Origin: Adiantum capillus-veneris
Taxonomy: Eukaryota; Streptophyta; Polypodiopsida; Polypodiales; Pteridaceae
NCBI GenBank assembly: GCA_014529385.2
Contig: CM043944.1
Span: forward strand, 55,661,768 to 55,725,767
Length of the DNA: 64,000 nucleotides
Direction of reading: 5' to 3'
The number at the start of each line of letters is the position of its first letter. Position 1 is the first letter of the stretch. The notes below the pieces were generated by a model. It was not told the DNA's origin. It searched no databases and saw nothing but the letters and a program-made list of their open reading frames with translations. This document shows, piece after piece, positions 31,526 to 42,846 of this stretch. The translations under genes were made by a program, and so were the position numbers.

Positions 31526-32378
31526 ATGGGTGTATAAAACCAAGCATAAGGCTGATGGTAACATTGAGCGTCACAAGGCAATACTGGTCGCAAAGGGCTA
31601 TGCACAGACGTATGGCATAGACTATAAGGAGACCTTTGCTCCAGTGGCAAAGATGACGACTGTGAGAGCTGTCATAGCAGTGGCTGCATCTAGAGGATGG
31701 ATTATGCATCAAATGGATGTAAAGAATGCCTTCTTGAATGGTGAGTTGCAAGAGGAAGTGTATATGGATCAGCCACCTGGTTATGTCGATCCAGGTTACC
31801 CAGATTATGTATGTAGACTTCTCAAAGCTTTGTATGGTTTGAAGCAAGTCTCTAGAGCATGGTATGATAGGATTGCCAAGTATCTTGTCAGTATTGGGTT
31901 TAGGAGAGCTCATGCTGATCATTCACTCTATGTACGTGAGAGTGATGTGGGGATTGTGGTCATTACCATATATGTAGATGACCTTATTATTGTGGGTGAC
32001 AATGCTATGGAGATTGACCATGTGAAGGGTCTTCTCAAACAACAGTTTGAAATGAAAGATTTGGGCGAGTTGCGCTACTTTCTTGGCATTGAAGTGATCA
32101 GGACTCCAGAGGGTGTATGGCTGTCACAGAGACAGTATGATTTAGACATGTTGTCAAAGTATGGTATGGCTGATTGTAAGCCAATTTCTATTCCCTTGGA
32201 TGTGAATGAAAAGCTGAGTGCAGAGAAGGGTGATGTTGTTGAGGATGTCAAGATGTACAGGAAGATTGTGGGTAGTCTAATCTACTTGACTATCACGAGG
32301 CCAAACTTGAGCTACACAGTAGGCTTGGAGAGTCATTTCATGCAGCTTTCGAGGAAGCCACATTTGGATGGAGTATGA
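31443..32378 (+). pseudogene. Reverse transcriptase of copia E
   Basis: Ty1/copia RT with all landmarks: YKETFAPVAKMTTVRAVIA, QMDVKNAFLNGELQEEVYM, LLKALYGLKQVSRAWYDRI, catalytic YVDDLIIVGDN and FEMKDLGELRYFLGIEV. It starts after the frameshift near 31500 and ends at a TGA at 32376-32378 in the RT-RNase H connection. Confidence 0.96.
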
Positions 32379-32393
32379 CACACACTTCGGTAT

Positions 32394-32957
32394 GTGCAAG
32401 AGACTCTTGACTACGCATTGTTCTATGCAGCAGATGCGCCATTAGCATTGTATGGGTATACAGATGCAGATTGGGCAGGTAGCATTGTTGATAGGAGATC
32501 TACGAGTGGCTTCATGTTCTCTTTTGGGAGTGCTACTGTTACTTGGAGCAGCAAAAAGCAACCTACGGTTGCTTTATCGAGCACAGAGGTCGAGTACAGA
32601 GGTGCAGCAGTTGCGGCGTGCAAGGTAGCTTGGCTATGCACATTACTTGAGGAATTGGGAGTGCAGGTGGACCAGCAAATTGTCATCCATTGTGACAACC
32701 TCAGCAGCATGCAATTGGCTAGGAACCCAGTGTTCCATGCCAGAACCAAGCACATAGAGGTCCATTACCACTACGTTCGAGAGCGAGTGTTGGCGGGCGA
32801 CATCGACTTGGTCTACGTCAGCACAAAGGAGCAGATAGTGGATATCTTTACCAAGGCCCTCGAAGCTGAGAAGATTCGACGTTTCCGTACTATGCTTGGA
32901 CTCTGCGACATGCAGAGCTCGAGGGGGAGTGTTGAGATGTCGAGCTCTACATCTTGA
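32394..32957 (+). pseudogene. RNase H of copia E
   Basis: YGYTDADWAGSIVDRRSTSG carries the first Asp. The catalytic Glu lies in ALSSTEVEYRGAA, and the next Asp in IHCDNLSSMQLA. The end motif is ARTKHIEVHYHYVRERV. It ends just into the 3' LTR, as in typical copia elements. This is the least damaged part of pol. Confidence 0.95.
32918..32929 (+). promoter_or_regulatory. Polypurine tract of copia E
   Basis: TCGAGGGGGAG immediately before the TG of the 3' LTR at 32930. Confidence 0.9.
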
Positions 32958-33250
32958 GCTGGCATCCACTACGGGTCTTGGCCGTTTACGACATTTACTC
33001 ACTGGCGTGTTAGGTGACCGACACGGAGGATCTCTGCCAGTGATTCTACAGCTGGACTACACTTATAGTGCCAGCCTAGTACGCTTCTAGCGAGTTCACA
33101 CTTAGTGACCGCATGTACATATGTGCTACTTTTCAATTTTAGCACTTAGTCATTTTGTACTCTCTTTTCTGTGAGAAGAAGAAGAATCTTTCCATCTCTG
33201 TGTGGTGTGTGCTTGTCTTGTGTAGCTCTCTTCCATCCTCTTTCTTTACA
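32930..33250 (+). repeat. 3' LTR of copia E
   Basis: 321 bp, same ends as the 5' LTR. Followed by the target duplication CTGAA. Confidence 0.96.
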
Positions 33251-34012
33251 CTGAATACTCCAAGTCTTAAGATTCGTTGCATAGTTTGGTCTTCTGCAAA
33301 GTGAAGTGGTAACATGTGCTTGACTTAGGTATTGATCCTTTTCTTCAGGGTTAATGCATAAAAGCAATATCCCGTCTTGATTTCTTTTATATAGCCTCCC
33401 AACTAGTAATTGATACATAGTCGATTGCTCGATTAAATCAATTGTGCTAGGAAGTGATGAATCCACTTGAGCTTTTGTCATCAATGACACAATTTTTTCA
33501 GACCATCTAGGTATCATTTCCATGGAGAACAAATAGGCATCTGGTAGATCATCATCTACCCCTTTAGGTGATTCCCCTGAAACAATCCTGGACAAATGAT
33601 CTGCTCTTTGATGTGTAGTGCCTTTTTTTGCAACCACAGTGAAATCAAATTCGAGAAGAATGATGAACCATCTCACTATTCTTCCTGTGTTGTTGCATGG
33701 CTTGTTGACCAAATATAACAAAGCTTGGTGGTCCACAAAGAACACAAACTTGTTGGTCAATAGGTAATGTCTATACTTTTTAACAGCATAGATCATTCCT
33801 AGTCCTTCTCTTTCAGTGGTGGTGTAATTCTTTTCTGCCATATTCAGTTGTTGGCTTGCATAAGAAATAGGAAAGTCAATTTTTCCATCTCCTGGTTGGG
33901 CTAGTATACAACCAATAGCAAAGTTTGAAGCATCTACGTGTACGTGGAATGCCTTATCCCAATCGGGTGCTTTCAATATTGGAGCTGAGGTGAGATCTTG
34001 CTTAAGTTTCAT
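33251..34012 (-). pseudogene. RNase H and start of first zinc module, element D
   Basis: The frame covers HVDASNFAIGCILAQPGDG, TTTEREGLGMIYAVKKYRHY and FFVDHQALLYLVNKPC, the three acidic RNase H centres. Then RADHLSRIVSGESPKGVDDD leads to VGRLYKRNQDGILLLC and YLSQAHV, the first half of zinc module 1. A small frameshift follows AHV. The sequence is then cut by copia E at 33250 and resumes at 27957. Confidence 0.92.
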
Positions 34013-34690
34013 GAAGGATTCTTCACATGCCTCTGTCCATTTAAAGTGCTAATCAAGCTATACATGGGTTTTGCAATAATAGCATACATGTAGATGAACC
34101 GTCGGTAATATCCACAATGTCCCATGAAGGCTTGTATCCCTTTGACTGTTGTTGGTCTAGGCAAACCAGCTATGCCATTTTTAGACACTATGTGTCCAAG
34201 GATTTTCCCTTGTCTTCCCATGAATGTGCACTTTTCCGGGTTTAAGAAAATCCTGTAAAGTCTACATTTCTCAAATACCTTTTTGAGGTATTCAAAGTGA
34301 TCAGCTCAGATTGATGAATGTACACATAAATCATCCATGTATACTTCCAAGAATTACCGAAGATACTCTTTGAAAGCGTGGCTCATCAATCTTTGAAATG
34401 TGGCTCGAGCATTAGTTAACCCAAACGGCATAACCCGATAGGCAAATATACCCCATTCTGTTGCAAAAGCAGTTTTATGCTGATCTTTTCGGTCAACCAA
34501 AAGTTGATTGTATCCCGAAAAACCATCTAGGAAGCTGTAAGCTTCTTTTTCTGCCACTCGTTCTAAAACATGCTCAGTTATTGGAAGAGGAAAGTTGTCT
34601 CTAATGGTAGTTGCATTTACTTTTTTGAGGTTAATGCACACTCGTAATTGCCCATTCTTCTTAGGTACTACCACAATTGGGGACACCTAA
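34009..34690 (-). pseudogene. Reverse transcriptase of element D
   Basis: 34354-34686 has VVVPKKNGQLRVCINLKKVN, FLDGFSGYNQL, MPFGLTNARATFQR. The YMDDLCV catalytic box lies near 34335-34350 after one stop. 34009-34221 has GRQGKILGHIVSKNGI and IQAFMGHCGYYRRFI. Stops and a frameshift near 34220-34350 inactivate it. Confidence 0.92.
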
Positions 34691-34734
34691 TCAGTGTGTT
34701 CAATTTTGTAAATGAATTCATCTTCCTTTAATTT

Positions 34735-35877
34735 TTAAATTTCTTCTTTGATCTTCCTGGTAAATGTTTCGTTATAAGTGTATGGTCTCTGTCTACTTGG
34801 TTTCGCATCATCTCTCATGGGTATGGTATGTTGGCAGATTTTTGGATCAACACCCTTGAGATCCTTGTAAGACCAAGCAAAGATAACCATGTATTCCTTT
34901 AACAAGCTTAGCAAAAGATTTTCTTCTTCTTCTGCTAGGTCATTTGCAATGTAATCCGGCCTAGGCTCTTCTCCTGGTTCAGCCAAGTCTACCCTTTTAG
35001 CGTTTTCAGGGCCTTCGTAAGACTTGCCTTGTTTCTGTAGTTCCCTAACCGGTTGTTCGATTATGATTTTCTAATCTTGGAGAGTATACTTTTTGTAATG
35101 GGATGGAACATGCATTACATCCTTACCATCCTCTTCCGTGGTTTCCATTTCGGTGGTGTATATCTCCTTTAGAGTTTTTCTCAACTCTTAATATTTCTTT
35201 TTTCCGCTCGACTTTGGTCATGAGTGGTTTTTTATCATGATGTTCTTCTTGAGTACCCTTCCTTGTTTTTCTCGATGTCTGAGACATTTTTGAGTTTTCG
35301 TTTGAAGGATATCTGCCATTTATTTTGTCCTTGACACAATCTTTAGCATCTATCTGCATTGTGTTTTACTAGAGACTGATGGCATAGGTCGTGCTTTCAC
35401 AATTTTAGTGTCCCTCTTTCTTCTATACCATTTTTGTCTTCTTGATTTCTGGTTTGGAAAGTCAAAAAACTTTTCCTCCCTTTCCCTTAAGAGTAGTTGA
35501 GCTCTCGTATGTTCTTTTTTGGATCCCGAATCTTTGGAGGTAGCTGAGTGTTCGTCCAACTCATCAGTTGCATCATAATAGAGGTCAGAAAAGACTTGTT
35601 GAGCTTTCATCAAGTCCTTTGTTTCCTCATCCTTGTTTTCAATGTTAAGAACTGACATCATTTGGATGGGAATTATGTCATAGCCATCCTCATTGCAAAA
35701 TTGAGTAGGCATAGACGTGTTCACGCATACATCCATTGTCGCTAAAATTTGAGCCCACTCGAATGGTTCGAATAAATGCTCTAGAAAGGGTTCAGGTATG
35801 TAGGCTTCGTCTGTACAATCCCTTTCTAGGATACATTCCTCTCGTCTTAAGCTTCCGTTTTCTAAAGCTCCACACAT
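34735..35877 (-). pseudogene. Protease-RT linker of element D
   Basis: Three frames: 35350-35877 acidic, starting CGALENGSLRREECILERDC, with FEWAQILATMDVCVNTSMPT; 35123-35359 basic; 34735-34986 with FAWSYKDLKGVDPKICQHTI, the RT approach. It corresponds to 20132-21450 in element C, residue for residue in the conserved blocks. Confidence 0.8.
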
Positions 35878-36310
35878 TCAAATAGGAGTGTCTTTGTTTA
35901 GCCAAGATGGAAGTTTAGTTTCAGTTGAAGAGACTAAATCAAACTCTTGGATGGGTGTTTTCAAGACGTCTCTATAGGTGTGGTCCTTTAGATTGACCCT
36001 TGTTATAGATCCCACCTGCTTTAAGTACAGATAGTCGTTTTCCCAATCTTGGATAAGTTGTACATGTCGCATGAAAGGTCTTCCCAATATGATTTCATAG
36101 TTGAGTTTTTTCCCAAAGTCTACTATGGCAAAAGTGTGTTGATATTCAATTCTAGAGGAGTTGACTATCACTTTTTCTAGTAGCCCTAGCGGTCTTTCAA
36201 TGTGTCCATCAGCCAACTGCAATTTCATTCGCGTTTGTCTAATGGCTGGCTATCCCCAAGATTTCCATACTTCTTTAGTGGCCATGGCTATGCCAGATCC
36301 ACAGTATTGC
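35878..36310 (-). pseudogene. First retropepsin of element D
   Basis: Upstream of the methionine at 36228 the minus strand reads GSGIAMATKEVWKSWG, one stop, then KLQLADGHIERPLGLLEKVI, HTFAIVDFGKKLNYEIILGR and PFMRHVQL. The last is the hydrophobic-hydrophobic-G-R-P motif. The catalytic Asp codon position near 36305 is altered (a TGT codon precedes GGATCTGG), so the active site is lost. Retropepsin 1 lies between Gag and RT as normal for gypsy. Confidence 0.8.
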
Positions 36311-36323
36311 CATGGTTTCAATG

Positions 36324-37115
36324 TCAGTATATTTCAGTGTTTCCTTCTTCCCCTTCATAATATTCTCCGACCTTGTTCATAGGAACTGATCGAATCTCTT
36401 TGTATTCCGTTTCATTTTTCAAGTTTCCCAGATTCTTAGAGATTAAACCCGTTATCCCCACCTTTTCTAGGGTTTTCTGCAAATCATTCCATAAGTATGG
36501 CCTGAGTTTCAATAGTTCCCCCTAAGTAAGAGTGCATTGGATAGGTGTAGACATGATTGAATGAATATTTTCTACTTCTAGGATCTGTTTGGCTCTTTTG
36601 ACTTGAGTGGTTTTGCAAATAATAGACTCATCTTCGTTATCTCGCAAATAAGAAGGTAATGTTTTTAATGTCATTGGTTTAGATATCCCTGAAACCTCTG
36701 ATCCGCAATCCCCGTATAAGGATTGTATATCCGGGTTCATATCATATGGTAGGTTATCCAACCAGACTTCCTCTATAGGAGTTGACTTTAAAGTTAGGCT
36801 CCCATCATTGATCTCCCTTACCTTTTTCCATAAGTGTCCTGGCCAATCTTCTTCTACAAATGGAATTCTGTCTAAGGCATCTTCACTGTCCGGCACCAGG
36901 AGCTCTGGTTCATTTGTTTCAAGGTGGGGTTCTGCCACCACATCGGATTTTGCTTTCGTTTCTTCTACCGCAAGCTCTTCCAGTTTTGCAATACTTTCAA
37001 GCTTGGGTTTTTTTTTATCCAGCATTTCCTGCGTGATTCTTACGAAATTTTCATAAGCTTCCATCTTAGCTGCTTCCATGTCTGGAGATGGATAGTTTTT
37101 CCATTTATTTTCCAT
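36324..37115 (-). pseudogene. Gag-protease linker of element D
   Basis: 36522-37115 is an acidic frame of 197 residues with KLEELAVEETKAKSDV, IPFVEEDWPGHLWKKV and STPIEEVWLDNLPYD. 36324-36512 continues with LKLRPYLWNDLQKTLEKVG. No known fold recognised; it occupies the space between zinc knuckles and protease. Confidence 0.7.
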
Positions 37116-37319
37116 GTTTTGGCCCGCTTTAAGTCCTGCTTGTTAGGCTTCCAAGGAGGCGTTGATAGGTTCAAAAATTTTATCAACCAGAATGGATCCT
37201 CCAGATTTCACGGTTGTTTCCTTGAATTCATTGCCAATTTCTTTCGACTTATCCTGGGCTAGAATTTTTGCTTTCTCTTCGTTTTCAACCCATTGTTTTT
37301 GTTTTCTCATCTCATATCT

Positions 37320-38005
37320 TTACCTTCTGCTCCTTTTGATTCTTTGAGAAGAAACTTTCGTGTTCTCCAAATCATCAGAGGAATTGTGTTTCTTTTTCTT
37401 TGCCTGGGCTCCAGTGATTACCTTGATGGGAACAATCGGTTCTCTCTCTGATGAGCTACTAGGAATCATTTGGACTACGTTGACTACAATTTTTCCCTTG
37501 TTCAAAGGATTCTTAGGAAAATCTTCCGGAAAGTGTCTTCCCTTTTTGCAACATTGTATGTAATAGGCTTCAATCGGTTTAAGGTTTTTGCCAGGCTCTG
37601 GACATTCGTTCTTCCAATGGTCATCAGCACCGCAGTTATGACAGTTTCTTGTTCTGGGCTTCATCATGGGTCTTCCCATAGGAGGTCTGACACCTTGATT
37701 AACATTGGTGCGAGCTCTGGTGGAGCATAAGTCATGGTTTCCTCCATTGGTGGTGGGTCTAGACTATACCAATCTCCCTCTACCATTACTGTAGATGGAC
37801 TAGGCTCTGCATAGGGTGTAACAAGCACTAATGCTTGTTCATCTATGACTGCTTCTGAGTGCATGTACTTTATAGGCACCGCATTATGTCATGGATAAGG
37901 AGGTTGTTGTCCCAACATAGGTTGAGGTCTCTCCATACCCATTGGTGGTCTTTGAACTTGAGCCATATTAGGCTGATATCTTCCCCTAGTTTAGGTCTCT
38001 TCGAT
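37320..38005 (-). pseudogene. Gag C-terminal part with zinc knuckles, element D
   Basis: 37664-37879 is Pro/Met-rich. 37320-37679 contains an intact CCHC knuckle (CHNCGADDHWKNEC) and a second, degenerate one (CCKKGRHFPEDF). It then becomes basic (KKKKHNSSDD). The capsid part upstream is missing because homology stops near 38005. Confidence 0.85.
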
Positions 38006-38019
38006 CCCCGGCAGGGACG

Positions 38020-39460
38020 GCGAGTTCCAAGGTGTTACAACCATGGCAATTCTCGACAATGGAGTGGGTGTGGCCATTGCAACCAAAGAGATATGGAAGA
38101 AATGGGAAAAACCTTCCTTGAGAGCCACAAGGATCAAATTGCAATTAGTAGATAGTTATATGGAGAAACCCCTAGGGCTTTTGAAGAAGGTAATTGTTAC
38201 TTCTTGTGGCATTGAGTATGAGCATACCTTTGCTATAGTATATTTTGGCAAGAAGAACAACTACAATATAATAATTGGACGACCATTCATGTAGCAATTG
38301 AAGATGTTCCAAGACTTGGGTTATGATCATATATACCTCAGGCACATGGAAACCACAACTCGCATAAACCTTAAAAACCATAGTTTCAAATATGTGGATC
38401 AAACCCTACATTAGCAGGATCTAAGCTTCTAGCTTGGTCACCAAAGGAGCTATGGATGTGTAGAGACTCTCATTGTGGAAGCTTAAAACAAAAAGAGTGT
38501 ATTTTGAAAAGGGTGATTGAAGATAAGGAATACATTCTTGAACCCTTCCCTGAAGAAACTATGGATTCTTTAGAATGGACATATATTCAAGCAACCCTCA
38601 AAGTAACAGAATATGATTAAGCACATACTGGGGATCCAACAACCAAAGTCAAGGCTAGAAGTAATCAAGTGGAAGCAAACGGGTTTCTAGATTTAGGATC
38701 TCAAGAAAACCTTATTTCCTACAGCTTATACAGGTAGAATGAACTTGAGAAAAATATCCAACCCAGACAACATGACATTCAAAGCTATTTGGAGCATTCA
38801 ATCATACTTGTGCAAATTAACCAATATGTCTATCCGCATAAGTTTTATGTGGTAGAAGATAAGCCAATGCATCATCATTTATTGCTCGATCAGCCATGGA
38901 AGAGAAAGTACAATGTAAAAATTGATTGGATCTCTGATAAAGTTAACATTAAACATGCTAAGGAAAGCCAAGTGTTCCATTTGTTGCACACAAAGATGAC
39001 AGACCATCGATAGTGGAGTCAAGTGATAAGGGCAAACAACCCTTCCTTACAACGGTTCAACAATGGATTCCAAAGAAAAATTTAAAGGAGATCACTGTTG
39101 CAAATATCCTACCCAAGGTAGTTATGGCCAACAAAGATAATGCCAGTGAATATGTCAAGGAAACCCACAGTACAAAGGTGGCTATCATAGCCCGCAACAG
39201 CACATAAGCAAGCCTAGATCAAGAAGGATGAAGTCAAAAAGATTAGGTAGACCATGCTCAAAGCTATCTCCCCACTGACTTATGGTAAACCCAAGAGACC
39301 AACTCCACCGGATATTACAAAAGTATGGGTGCCAAAGAAATTGATTGCAACCCAAGGCAATCAAGAACATCTCTAGATTCCAAAGAGATAGGGCAAAAAA
39401 CTCCCTTTAGTACAAACACTTAAGATCCAACCAGGACCAAACCGTAGACAACCAAAATAG
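38020..39460 (+). pseudogene. Deleted gypsy fragment F: retropepsin 1 joined to retropepsin 2
   Basis: 38043-38294 (+) has MAILDNGVGVAIATKEIW and FGKKNNYNIIIGRPFM, the first protease of the C/D family. The linker LEWTYIQATL follows at about 38570. Near 38620-38650 the sequence jumps to ARSNQVEANGFLDLG, QYVYPHKFYVVED and LLLDQPWKRKYNVKIDW, the post-integrase protease. RT, RNase H and integrase are missing. Many stops. It ends near 39460 with a tail containing KVWVPKKL-like sequence. Orientation is opposite to D. Confidence 0.8.
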
Positions 39461-39479
39461 GAAAATGTCGCAAAACCTT

Positions 39480-40365
39480 AACTACTTGATATCCCTCGGA
39501 ATCACATAGCGAAACTTCTCCATTGTCTATGTATTCCCCTCTAAAAGAATGCAATCGTTAGGACAAGCATGAATCAACTTGTAATCCATCCCCAAGTTTC
39601 ACAAGATCTTTCTTGCTTCCTCTCTAGAATTTGGCATCACATTATCAGCTGGCAGTATGTGCTCTTTGAGCAATCTACACAGCGAAAAAATGTGGTACAC
39701 TTGTGTAAGTAATCTATCATATCATTATACATCTAGAGTTTTTATTGAAGTAAACACGTTGCAATAGATCACGTGAAAAGCGCTATGATGCTAGTGTCAC
39801 TCCATCCAAAATTTGCTTGCATGTTGAGAATGACCAGGAGCGCCTTCAATCTAGACACACGTGCTCCATCATACAATGGCGTATCGGCTTCACTTTTCAT
39901 ATCATCGTAAATAAGCCTTTCTGAATCCATGATCATCTCGATCATTTTATTGATCTCGGGCTCAAACATAGCCTTGTTGGGAATGTGGTATGCATGATCA
40001 TCCTCCGAGCTGTCAGAGGCTGCATCTTGTGGCCTCACGTATGCTGCTTGACCAAAGTGCCTGCGAATACGTCTATTGGGTTGCAAGATTGTTGTCTGTT
40101 GACCAACGTCCGAGTCCGACGAGTTATAATTGGCAACAACTTGATCTATAATAGATGGATCAAACTCACTAAATTTGCAAACGTGCTGCAAAGAAACGCG
40201 TCTTGTCCGTCGCACAGCATGTTTGCATTGATTACAAGGACATAAGATCCTTGTTGAGAGATAGGTGTTTCGGTTGGACGGCCCCACATCGGTGTCACTA
40301 CTCAGAATGAATGTAAAAACCTTATAACCTGGACATAAATTTAATCTTTTATTGGCATCCTCCAT
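39480..40365 (-). pseudogene. CACTA (En/Spm) TNP2-type transposase, N-terminal fragment
   Basis: 39769-40365 starts MEDANKRL and has RILCPCNQCKHAVRRTRRVS, the Cys-rich transposase-associated domain. An acidic spacer follows, then ADTPLYDGARVSRLKALLVI and NFGWSDTSIIALF, the conserved entry to TNP2. After a short frame break, 39480-39690 has LPADNVMPNSREEARKIL and MDYKLIHACPNDCIL, the next TNP2 block. The catalytic DDE region is absent, replaced by fragment F. The right terminus of a CACTA element lies at 45970. Confidence 0.88.
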
Positions 40366-40368
40366 CTT

Positions 40369-40371
<3 letters not shown>

Positions 40372-40411
<40 letters not shown>
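40372..40411. repeat. (CT)n microsatellite
   Basis: About 40 bp of CT just upstream of the CACTA transposase start. Confidence 0.98.
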
Positions 40412-40413
<2 letters not shown>

Positions 40414-40800
40414 ATCACATTGTAAACTACCTCACATTCTCTAGTCATGTCCGATCCCCGCACACCTTGGTCTAGAGGTGCACAGAGATTAGAACCACTG
40501 GGTTATAATCTTGTCTTTATTGGTCAATGCCTATATTTGTTGGTATGAGAAATCTACACACCCACGTCTACATGACAATGCATGTAGTGGAAAAAAACCC
40601 TTTGCCTCTTCTTTAGTTGTAGCAATTCATAGCATCTTAACATCTCTTCATAGCAGATCCTTGTTCGAGGGATTACTTAGCACATTACATGTTGGCCTCC
40701 AATCTGAGTATCATGCCGTTGAAAGCTTTCCAACTTAAGGTCGCATCCGTAGAGAAGAAGAGAGGGATCACCGTTGGCCTACTCTAATTTTTTTCCGTGA
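40412..40800. other. Unassigned, inside probable CACTA element
   Basis: No convincing gene. A 75-codon frame (40511-40738, +) has no recognisable domain. Confidence 0.35.
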
Positions 40801-40839
40801 TCCCGAAGGTAGACTTTAATATAAAAACTAAATCCAAAA

Positions 40840-41230
40840 TGTAATCTTAAATCTAACCTAATTGAACATATGGTGATTCTGAGCTAGTTGAACATGGTTA
40901 GTGGGTGAGTTAATAGGTGTTAGATTTTGATTCGAATATACATATTGTTGTGTACCTAGTGTTGCTCTTTGGGCAAAGCCTTGAGCTTATCTGGAACTCC
41001 CCCTTCATTGACATGCCCTAAAATCTAACCTAAATCTAAATCTAATCTAATCTTAAATCTAACCTAGCTAATCTTAAATCTTGTCATAATCTTAAAATTA
41101 ACATAACTCTTAATCTAATCTAATCTTAAACTCAACATAAACCTAAATCTAATCTAATCTTAAATCTTACCTAAACTTAAATGTAATTTAACTTAATCTT
41201 AAGTCTAATTTAAATCTTAACCTAATCTTA
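40840..41230. repeat. Degenerate TAATCTTAAATCTAACC repeat
   Basis: Loosely periodic A/T/C-rich sequence, with variants of TAAATCTAACCTAATCT. It resumes at 45003-45150 on the other side of element G, so G inserted into it. Confidence 0.8.
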
Positions 41231-41234
41231 TGTC

Positions 41235-41423
41235 CATTGGGGTTAAGGCCTATGTGCCTTGACCGGTCGCCCAGGTCATGGGCGCCCGCCCACTGTTACC
41301 CTATACTTATAGTGAGTATATTGTATAGGGGGAGTTGCCACTTCACAGTCTCCCCACCCACATCGTGTGTGTCTCCTTCTCTCTCTCACACTCTCCGTCT
41401 GTGGTGCTCCCCGATCCGCTTCA
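41235..41423 (+). repeat. 5' LTR of element G
   Basis: TTGGGGTTAAGGCC to ATCCGCTTCA. The first two bases are CA where the 3' copy has TG. Contains TATACTTATAGTGAGTATA. Confidence 0.9.
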
Positions 41424-41425
41424 AT

Positions 41426-41437
41426 TGGTATCAGAGC
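41426..41437 (+). promoter_or_regulatory. Primer-binding site of element G
   Basis: TGGTATCAGAGC, complementary to initiator tRNA-Met, 2 bp after the LTR. Confidence 0.96.
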
Positions 41438-42846
41438 TATGGTGACCGCGGAGAGCACGACGGCTTTGAGAGCTTCGAGGCGATAGCTCGCTCACTCTCG
41501 ACGGTAGAGAGATTAAGAAAGCTTGGAAGCTTTGTGAGAATGCAATAGGAGCTTGGTGTGGTCAAGCTTGGTCGAGGAGGCGGTTGCGGCTTCCTTAGTG
41601 AGAGGAGCTTTTGAGCTCAGTGGAGCTCGTTAGAGAAGTGCTCGGCGGAGCAGAGCTTGACATTCAAGTGCTTGGATGTTGTTGTGGCAGAGCTCTTGCG
41701 TTGGAGCTTTCATTGAGAGGACATTGCATCACGCAGAGTGGAGCAGGAGCAGGTTCAAGACTGTATGCAGCTCGTTTTTGCCATTTTCGGGCTCTAAAAC
41801 GCAGTTTTTTGCGTAGCTCCGTCATACAGAGTCAGATCTACATGATCCAGGAGTTTAGGTCAGGGTTTTGGCACGCTCCAAACGCGATGGTGATGTCTAT
41901 TTGCTGAAATTATGCTTTGAATTACAGCAGGTACAGCAGCCGGTTTATTTGTGCACTTTCGGGTCCCAAAAACACTGTTTTTGGTATATCTCACACACAC
42001 GGAGTATATTCTGCAACAACCAGCAAATTCATAGGTGTACACAGGTTTTTGGATATGCATTTGTCCAGAGAGACACTCATGCGAGAGTGAGCTATGTTGC
42101 CATGGTCTTGACGGTTTATGTATGCCATATATGGATTTGTGTATTTGTTTATGGCTGAGATTATTTGAGATTTGGCTCAATTTATAGAAGAAACTCTGTT
42201 GGATTTTATCCAGGTTCTCGCCATAGCTTCTACGTATCCGTAGGTTGCTCTTTGACAGTTTAGTGGTTGAGCTTACTCCCACTTTGACAGGTGATTTTCA
42301 GTCATCATTTGGTTGGAGTTTGGAGTCACTTGTGTATGCCCTTGTGTCCCGTATTTCGTATTGCGCATAGCGACAGATCTTGCAAGGTTTTGCGAGATGT
42401 TGCTATTGTTATCTGGCAGACATTTGGTCATCGATTGAAAGGAATTTTGGCAGCAATCATCACTCACTGTATGTCATTTGAGGTGCCGTTGAGTGGTACT
42501 CCGGCAAGAGCGGGTATGCTCATATGTATGACTTTGTGAGGTGATTCCGGTCGAGTTTATTCCCGGATTGGCCATTGTGGCATATATTATTGTCTCTTTG
42601 AGGTTTACTGTTGAGATTTTTGCTCCAGTTACAAAGGAGACTCTGCCAAAATTTTGTCAGATATTTATGCGCGATTAAGTCATATTGACTTGTGATTTTG
42701 TGCAAGGTTTTGCACGGTTATTGGTGCAACTTTGCATCAGGTTTTGAGTCATATTTTGCAGACTTTTGTTGATGCGATTCGAGCCAGTTTAGGGCTGATT
42801 TGGTTGACATTTGCTACTCATTGTTGGTTGCTCTTTTGCGAGCATT
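41438..42846 (+). other. Long leader of element G
   Basis: 1.4 kb between primer site and gag start. T/G-rich with many stops. No gene recognised. It may hold packaging and dimerisation signals, which cannot be seen by eye. Confidence 0.6.

Larger units (their letters stand above)
27958..33250 (+). mobile_element. Ty1/copia retrotransposon E, complete but mutated
   Basis: 5.3 kb element with two 321-bp LTRs (27958-28278, 32930-33250), tRNA-Met primer site, Gag, protease, integrase, RT, RNase H and PPT in Ty1/copia order. The target-site duplication is CTAAA (27953-27957) and CTGAA (33251-33255), one mismatch. About 11 LTR differences by eye (roughly 3.4%), mostly transitions, point to a not very recent insertion. 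At least five disabling changes lie in pol. Confidence 0.95.
25687..38005 (-). mobile_element. Ty3/gypsy retrotransposon D, interrupted by copia E
   Basis: Minus-strand order is Gag with zinc knuckles, long linker, retropepsin 1, RT, RNase H, two H2C2 modules, integrase, second retropepsin, foldback insertion, PPT, LTR. Copia element E (27958-33250) splits the first zinc module. Gag is cut at about 38005, where a plus-strand gypsy fragment begins. It is the same family as C but clearly diverged. Confidence 0.88.
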
